Positions 30,302 through 34,170 of a DNA stretch of 34,170 nt are shown piece after piece. This DNA comes from Streptosporangiaceae bacterium (lineage in GTDB: Bacteria; Actinomycetota; Actinomycetes; Streptosporangiales; Streptosporangiaceae). The stretch covers positions 1 through 34,170 of the forward strand of contig JAFARZ010000437.1 in NCBI GenBank assembly GCA_019245115.1, read 5' to 3'. The notes under the pieces were generated by a model. It was given only the letters and a program-made list of their open reading frames with translations, did no database searches and was not told the DNA's origin. Within the stretch, counting starts at the first letter, position 1. The number at the start of each line of letters is the position of its first letter. A program made the translations under genes and the position numbers.

Positions 30302-31429
30302 CAAGCGGCACTTCCGGCACTAGGCGTCGCGCTCGCGGTTGAGTTCGCCGACGAGCTAGTTGATGGTGTCAAGGGCGCGGCGCTGCCGGCCATTCAGCAC
30401 TCGCTCGGCCTGAGCTACACGCAGCTTGGCCTGCTCGCGTCGGTCCCGCTGGTGCTGGGCGGGTTGCTGGAGCTGCCGCTCGGCGTGCTGGCCGGGCAGG
30501 GGCGCCGACGGCGGGCGGCGGTGCTGGGCGGGGGCGTCTGCTTCGTGCTCGCCGTCGCTGGGGTGGCGTTCGCGCGGAACTTCGGTGAGCTGCTTGCCGC
30601 GTTCGTCGCGTTTTACCCGGCTTCCGGGGCCTTCGTGTCGCTGACCCAAGCAGCGCTGATGGACGCCGCGCCCAGCCGGCAGGCGCAGTCCATGGCGCGG
30701 TGGGACCTGGCCGGATCGGCCGGCGCCGTGGCCGGGCCGCTACTGCTGCTGGCCGTGCTCGCGGCCGGGGGTAGCTGGCGGGGCGGCTACCTGGCCCTGG
30801 CCGCGATCAGCGCGCTGACCTGGTTCGGGGTGCTGTGCCAGGGCCGCCCCGCGGCGGCTGGCGACTCTGGGGCTGGTGATGAGCCGGCGCCCCGGCTCCG
30901 CGAGATCGTCTCGGCGGGGCGCGCGGCGGCGCGGTGGCTGGTGCTGCTGGAGGTGGCGAACCTCATGGTCGACGTGCTCACCGGATTCGTGGCGGTCTAC
31001 CTGGTCGACGTGGTTCACCTGACCCCCGCGGTGGCCGCGGCGGCGGTGGCCATCCGGCTCGGCGCGGCGCTGGCCGGGGACGCCGTACTCGTGATCGTCC
31101 TCGAGCGAGCCGGCGACCGGACGGTGCTGCGGAGCACCGCGATCGCAGCGATCGCGCTCTACCCCGCGTTCTTGCTGGCCCCTGGAGTGGTGCCGCGCCT
31201 GCTCGCACTGGCGCTGCTCAGCGCCGTGACGGCGACCTGGTATCCGCTGCTGGCGGCCCGGCTCTACGCCACCGTGCCGAGTCCGGTCGCGGTGACGCTG
31301 AACAGCGCGGCGGGGCTGGCCGGCGGGCTCGGGCCACTTGCCGTGGGGGTGCTGGCGGCGATGTTCGGGTTGTCGTGGGCGCTGGCCGGGCTGGCGGCCG
31401 TTCCGCTGGTGCTCTTGTTCGGCATCTAG
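30302..31429 (+). CDS. MFS transporter, 5' end not intact (start unresolved)
   Basis: The open frame encodes about 375 residues of a major facilitator. The first helices read ALAVEFADELVDGVKGAALPAIQ and LGLLASVPLVLGGLLELPLGVLAG, then the loop GRRRRAAVLGG, and further hydrophobic helices run to the end (VAVTLNSAAGLAGGLGPLAVGVL). Homology clearly begins before the first in-frame GTG (30452), which would cut helix 1 and half of helix 2. Upstream there is no in-frame ATG, GTG or TTG back to the TGA at 30299. In another frame TTG 30292 gives MTLTSGTSGTRRRARG and then stops, so a 1-base shift near 30320-30335 would restore a normal N-terminus. It is either a recent frameshift, a sequencing error or an unusual start. 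Substrate unknown. Confidence 0.8.
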   Translation, partial: QAALPALGVALAVEFADELVDGVKGAALPAIQHSLGLSYTQLGLLASVPLVLGGLLELPLGVLAGQGRRRRAAVLGGGVCFVLAVAGVAFARNFGELLAAFVAFYPASGAFVSLTQAALMDAAPSRQAQSMARWDLAGSAGAVAGPLLLLAVLAAGGSWRGGYLALAAISALTWFGVLCQGRPAAAGDSGAGDEPAPRLREIVSAGRAAARWLVLLEVANLMVDVLTGFVAVYLVDVVHLTPAVAAAAVAIRLGAALAGDAVLVIVLERAGDRTVLRSTAIAAIALYPAFLLAPGVVPRLLALALLSAVTATWYPLLAARLYATVPSPVAVTLNSAAGLAGGLGPLAVGVLAAMFGLSWALAGLAAVPLVLLFGI

Positions 31430-33399
31430 ACGCCCCGGGTGACGCGGAGCAGGTACTCCTTGCGGTCCAGCGGGTTGTGATCGGACCGAGGCCGCGACGG
31501 GGCCGGACCGCGGACCTGCGCATAGTGATCGAAGACGCACTCGAGCACGCCTTCGCCGCTGGTCAGGGCGGGGAGCTGGCGCTCCACCCCGGGCACCCGG
31601 GCGGCCGGAATCAGGCCGTCGACCGCGGCCGCCGCCCCGGTGATCACCTGCGTTTCCGGAATGCCGCCCAGCCGGACCAGCACGGGCAGCATGACGCCGA
31701 CCGCGTCGGCGGGCAGCGACAGATGGAAGCGCTGGACCGGCTCATACACCCGGGTCCCGGCCCGCCTCAGCGCCTCCATCACCACCAGCGGGACCAGGCC
31801 ACGGAAATCCGCCCCGGTGCTGGACATGCTCTTGTCGAACCTGGCATGCGCGTGACTTTGCCGCGGCGCGTAGCCCGACTCGGTCAGGGCCACCACGCAG
31901 TCGGTGACCTGCCAGCCAGACAGGCCCTGGCGCAACGTCAGCCGGACCGTGTCCTCGATCGCCTTGACGAAGGCCAGCGGGAGCGCGCCGAGCTCGATCT
32001 CCAGCCGGAACTGGACGCCGCTGCCCAGCTCGCCCGGTTCGACGCGGAGGCCTACCGTGGCGAGGAATGGATTGCCTTCGGCTTTCATGTGCTCAGCGGC
32101 GGCGCCGGTGCCGGCCGGCCGCTCGACGCAGATTACCGTGCTGCCCTGGAACGACACGTCCAGGCCGAAGTCCGCTTCCAGGGTCGCCTGGATGACCTCC
32201 TTCTGCACCTCACCGTAGAGAGAGAGGAGTGTCTGATCGCCGGCCTGCCGCAGGTTGATGAGAGGATCTTGCTCGGCCAGCTGGGTCAGCGCCGCGTACA
32301 GCGCGCCCTTGTCGGTTTTGTGACGTGGAACCACGATGGTTTCCAGGGTTGGCGGGGCGAAGTGGTACGCGCTGGACGGTGTGCGTATCGGCGGGGTGCC
32401 TATCGGGTCGCCGACATGGATGCTGCTGAGACCCCACAGCCTGCCGATCTCGCCGGCGCGGACCGACTCGGACGGCTTGCCGTCGACGCTGATCGCGGTG
32501 ACCTTCCCGGCCGGCAGCCGGTCCCGGACGCGTACAGTGCCGGTGAACATCCGGACGTACGCGATCTTCTCGCCCGCGGCGCCGCGCTCGACCTTGAACA
32601 CCGCACCACGGGCCGGCCCGCCGGCCTGCTGACTGGCCGACGGCAGCAGGCACCGGATACCCGTCATCAGCTCGCCGACGCCGGCACCGGTTATCGCCGA
32701 CCCGAAGAACACCGGGTGGACGAGGGCCTGCGCGGTCTGGGCGGCGAGCTTTCCGGCCAGCTCGGCCGGGCCGATCGGACGCGGGTCGCCGAGATGAGCG
32801 AGGATCACGTCGTCGTTCTCGGCCAGCACCTCCGCGTGCCGCGCGGCGGTGCTGGCCGAGGTCAGATCGCCGGGCAGGTAATCCGCGCCGCGGGTGCCGA
32901 CGAGCCGCACGGAGCCCATCGGAACCGCCGCCGGGGTCAGCCGGTCGGCGACCTGAGCCAGCACACGGTCACAGTCCGCGCCGCGACGGTCGATCTTGTT
33001 CACGAAGATCAGCGTCGGGATGCGCATGCGCTTCAGCGCGCGCATCAGCACATGGGTCTGCGCCTGTACGCCCTCCACGGCGGAGATCACCAGGACCACG
33101 CCGTCGAGCACGCTGAGGACCCGTTCCACCTCGGCGATAAAATCCGGGTGGCCGGGAGTGTCGATCAGGTTGACCGTAGTCGCGGCCGGGTCGGCCGGCT
33201 CGCCGATGACGAACGAGGCGACGGCGGACTTGATCGTGATGCCGCGCTGTCGTTCCAGCGCCAGGGTGTCGGTCCGGGTGCTGCCGTCGTCGACGCGACC
33301 GACTTCGTCGATGACACCGGCGGCGTAGAGCAGCCGCTCGGTCAGGCTTGTCTTGCCGGCGTCAACATGCGCCAGGATCCCTAGATTGAGTATTCGCAC
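31426..33399 (-). CDS. OtrA/Tet(M)-like ribosomal protection GTPase
   Basis: This 657-residue translation-factor GTPase is built like EF-G. G1 is AHVDAGKTSL (10-19), the switch region has RQRGITIKSA, G3 is DTPGHPDF and G4 is NKID. EF-G-like domains follow to the C-terminus, ending NPLDRKEYLLRV. The N-terminus (LNLGILAHVDAGKTSLTERLLYAAGVIDEVG) and the QGLSGWQVTDC segment closely resemble Streptomyces OtrA as I remember it, so a role in dislodging tetracycline-like drugs from the ribosome is likely; spectrum unknown. GTG 33399 is required by homology, but its upstream AAGGA is 11 bases away. A 30-codon ORF with a good ribosome site overlaps this start. No tetracycline biosynthesis gene is in view. 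Its stop codon shares CTAG with the MFS stop. Confidence 0.93.
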   Translation of the reverse strand: MRILNLGILAHVDAGKTSLTERLLYAAGVIDEVGRVDDGSTRTDTLALERQRGITIKSAVASFVIGEPADPAATTVNLIDTPGHPDFIAEVERVLSVLDGVVLVISAVEGVQAQTHVLMRALKRMRIPTLIFVNKIDRRGADCDRVLAQVADRLTPAAVPMGSVRLVGTRGADYLPGDLTSASTAARHAEVLAENDDVILAHLGDPRPIGPAELAGKLAAQTAQALVHPVFFGSAITGAGVGELMTGIRCLLPSASQQAGGPARGAVFKVERGAAGEKIAYVRMFTGTVRVRDRLPAGKVTAISVDGKPSESVRAGEIGRLWGLSSIHVGDPIGTPPIRTPSSAYHFAPPTLETIVVPRHKTDKGALYAALTQLAEQDPLINLRQAGDQTLLSLYGEVQKEVIQATLEADFGLDVSFQGSTVICVERPAGTGAAAEHMKAEGNPFLATVGLRVEPGELGSGVQFRLEIELGALPLAFVKAIEDTVRLTLRQGLSGWQVTDCVVALTESGYAPRQSHAHARFDKSMSSTGADFRGLVPLVVMEALRRAGTRVYEPVQRFHLSLPADAVGVMLPVLVRLGGIPETQVITGAAAAVDGLIPAARVPGVERQLPALTSGEGVLECVFDHYAQVRGPAPSRPRSDHNPLDRKEYLLRVTRGV

Positions 33400-33454
33400 G
33401 GAGCGTCATGTCCTTCGCAAAGGCGGGCTGAGTGGACATGAACGCCGCTCGCAT
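33362..33454 (-). CDS. Possible 30-residue leader peptide overlapping the ribosomal protection gene
   Basis: ATG 33454 follows AGGGAG with a 7-base spacer, much better than the site before the GTPase start. It encodes MRAAFMSTQPAFAKDM and ends 14 residues later with ...GAC-stop at 33362, overlapping the GTPase coding start (33399) by 38 bp in another frame. Translation of this peptide could couple to, or attenuate, the GTPase gene when ribosomes stall. Support is positional only; no conservation can be checked here. Confidence 0.45.
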   Translation of the reverse strand: MRAAFMSTQPAFAKDMTLRANTQSRDPGAC

Positions 33455-33469
33455 GCGCTTACTCCCTTT

Positions 33470-33533
33470 CTGTCGTTGGCTGCCGGTGGCTGTCGTGGGC
33501 TGCCGGTGGCTGCGGTTGCCTGTCGTTGGCTGC
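33470..33533. repeat. 10/20-bp tandem repeats in the leader of the ribosomal protection gene
   Basis: About six decamer units of the type CTGYCGKTGG run head to tail, with two full 20-bp copies at 33470-33489 and 33490-33509 differing by one base. On the minus strand they are C/A-rich and would be in the 5' leader of the GTPase message. Confidence 0.8.
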
Positions 33534-33541
33534 GTAAGACA

Positions 33542-33571
33542 AGTACAGCACCGGGCCGACCGGGCGGGCAA
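33542..33571 (-). promoter_or_regulatory. Possible promoter for the ribosomal protection gene
   Basis: Minus-strand -35-like TTGCCC (33566-33571) and -10-like TGTACT (33542-33547) are 18 bp apart. If used, the leader would be about 135 bases and include the tandem repeats and the short ORF. Confidence 0.4.
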
Positions 33572-33719
33572 TCCAATTCCGATGTGCCAGCACAGACCCA
33601 ATTCGAGGGGCCGGATTTAAGGTGCCGGACGCGGTGTCAGATGCGATGGCCTGGGTAGCCGGGTGGACCTTGATTCCGTTACGAGAAGTCACAAGAGGTT
33701 ACGAGAGAGGGGAACAGCC

Positions 33720-34170
33720 GTGACCACACCTTCCTCGCAGCAGCCGCCGCCCCAGCAGGAGCAGGAGTACCCAGGCAGCACCGGCGAGATGAACCCCAAG
33801 CCGCGCGACGAAATGCGTGACTATGAGGGACGAGGGCTGCTCGCGAACAAGCGCGCGCTGGTGACCGGCGGCGACTCCGGGATCGGCCGGGCCGTCGCGA
33901 TCGCGATGGCGCGCGAGGGCGCCGACGTCGCGATCAACTACCTGCCCGACGAGGAGCCCGACGCCCGCGAGGTCGTCGAGTTGATTCGCCAGGCCGGCCG
34001 GAAGGCCGTCACCATCCCCGGCGACCTCCGCGACGAGGCGTTCTGCACCAAGCTCGTCGAGGAGGCCGTGCGGCAGCTCGGCGGGCTCGACATCCTCGTC
34101 AGCAACGCCTCGCGCCAGCAGTCGCGCGACTCGATCGAGCAGGTCAGCACCGAGGACTTCGACGCCACCT
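33720..34170 (+). CDS. Short-chain dehydrogenase/reductase, YdaD/YhxC-like, 3'-truncated by window edge
   Basis: The first 150 codons of a classical SDR are visible. A Gln/Pro-rich N-terminal extension (TTPSSQQPPPQQEQEYPG) precedes EMNPKPRDEM and the cofactor motif TGGDSGIGRAVAIAMARE at about residues 52-69. GDLRDEAFCTKLVEEAV and DILVSNAS (in place of the common NNAG) follow. The catalytic Tyr-Lys pair lies beyond the window. This subgroup, with its long N-terminus, is often linked to general stress. GTG 33720 follows GAGGGG with a 7-base spacer. Upstream, GTTACGAGA occurs twice, 20 bp apart (33678 and 33698), a possible activator site. Confidence 0.9.
   Translation, partial: MTTPSSQQPPPQQEQEYPGSTGEMNPKPRDEMRDYEGRGLLANKRALVTGGDSGIGRAVAIAMAREGADVAINYLPDEEPDAREVVELIRQAGRKAVTIPGDLRDEAFCTKLVEEAVRQLGGLDILVSNASRQQSRDSIEQVSTEDFDAT

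Noticed and set aside
29752..30304. Pro/Arg-rich minus-strand and Gly/Trp-rich plus-strand frames in the G-rich array
   Set aside because: Their periodic sequence is dictated by the DNA repeats; no ribosome site or domain is seen.
30934..33384. 816-codon plus-strand open frame across the MFS end and the ribosomal protection gene
   Set aside because: It overlaps two genes with clear homology in other frames and its composition is typical of an antisense shadow.

Overview
The window is about 70% G+C. Nearly every gene uses G/C-ending codons, GTG or TTG starts are common, and there are large LuxR-type ATPase regulators, a PadR-ABC unit, sedolisins and an OtrA-like ribosomal protection GTPase. 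This points to a filamentous or soil actinomycete chromosome. Genus cannot be fixed from the window. No rRNA, tRNA, CRISPR array, integrase or transposase was seen.

Layout. (1) 1-6.7 kb: two paralogous large ATP-binding LuxR regulators on the minus strand (the first runs off the left edge), separated by an 800-bp regulatory-looking gap and a plus-strand STAS anti-anti-sigma-like gene. (2) 6.9-14.2 kb: an aromatic acid catabolic cluster. A minus-strand operon boxC > boxB > benzoate-CoA ligase > amidohydrolase starts at a divergent promoter shared with a plus-strand PaaX-type repressor; a MarR regulator follows. BoxB (diiron epoxidase) and BoxC (ring-opening lyase) mark the aerobic benzoyl-CoA 'box' pathway, but the BoxA reductase and BoxD dehydrogenase are not here. 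(3) 14.4-22.2 kb: a surface/secretome block with a membrane-anchored Asp-box (BNR) protein, a convergent HtrA-like protease, and two tandem secreted S53 peptidases. (4) 22.4-27.5 kb: an MreB-like actin homologue, then a PadR > ABC ATPase > FtsX-type permease unit on the minus strand. A structured ~110-bp repeat occurs twice here, once after the permease stop and once after the padR stop. (5) 27.7-29.8 kb: a DUF3052 gene, then a TetR > NmrA/SDR operon. (6) 29.8-31.4 kb: a 500-bp G-rich tandem-repeat region and an MFS transporter whose start is not intact in this sequence. (7) 31.4-34.2 kb: an OtrA-like ribosomal protection GTPase with a possible leader peptide, then the start of a stress-type SDR.

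The most unusual signals are non-coding: a 22-bp REP-like sequence in five same-orientation copies (one inside the CoA ligase gene); the ~110-bp repeat with a maintained hairpin, which also gives the MreB-like protein an aberrant tail and supplies the ABC gene's ribosome binding site; a perfect 28-bp palindrome before the STAS gene; a decapeptide repeat inserted in BoxC; and a short ORF overlapping the start of the ribosomal protection gene.
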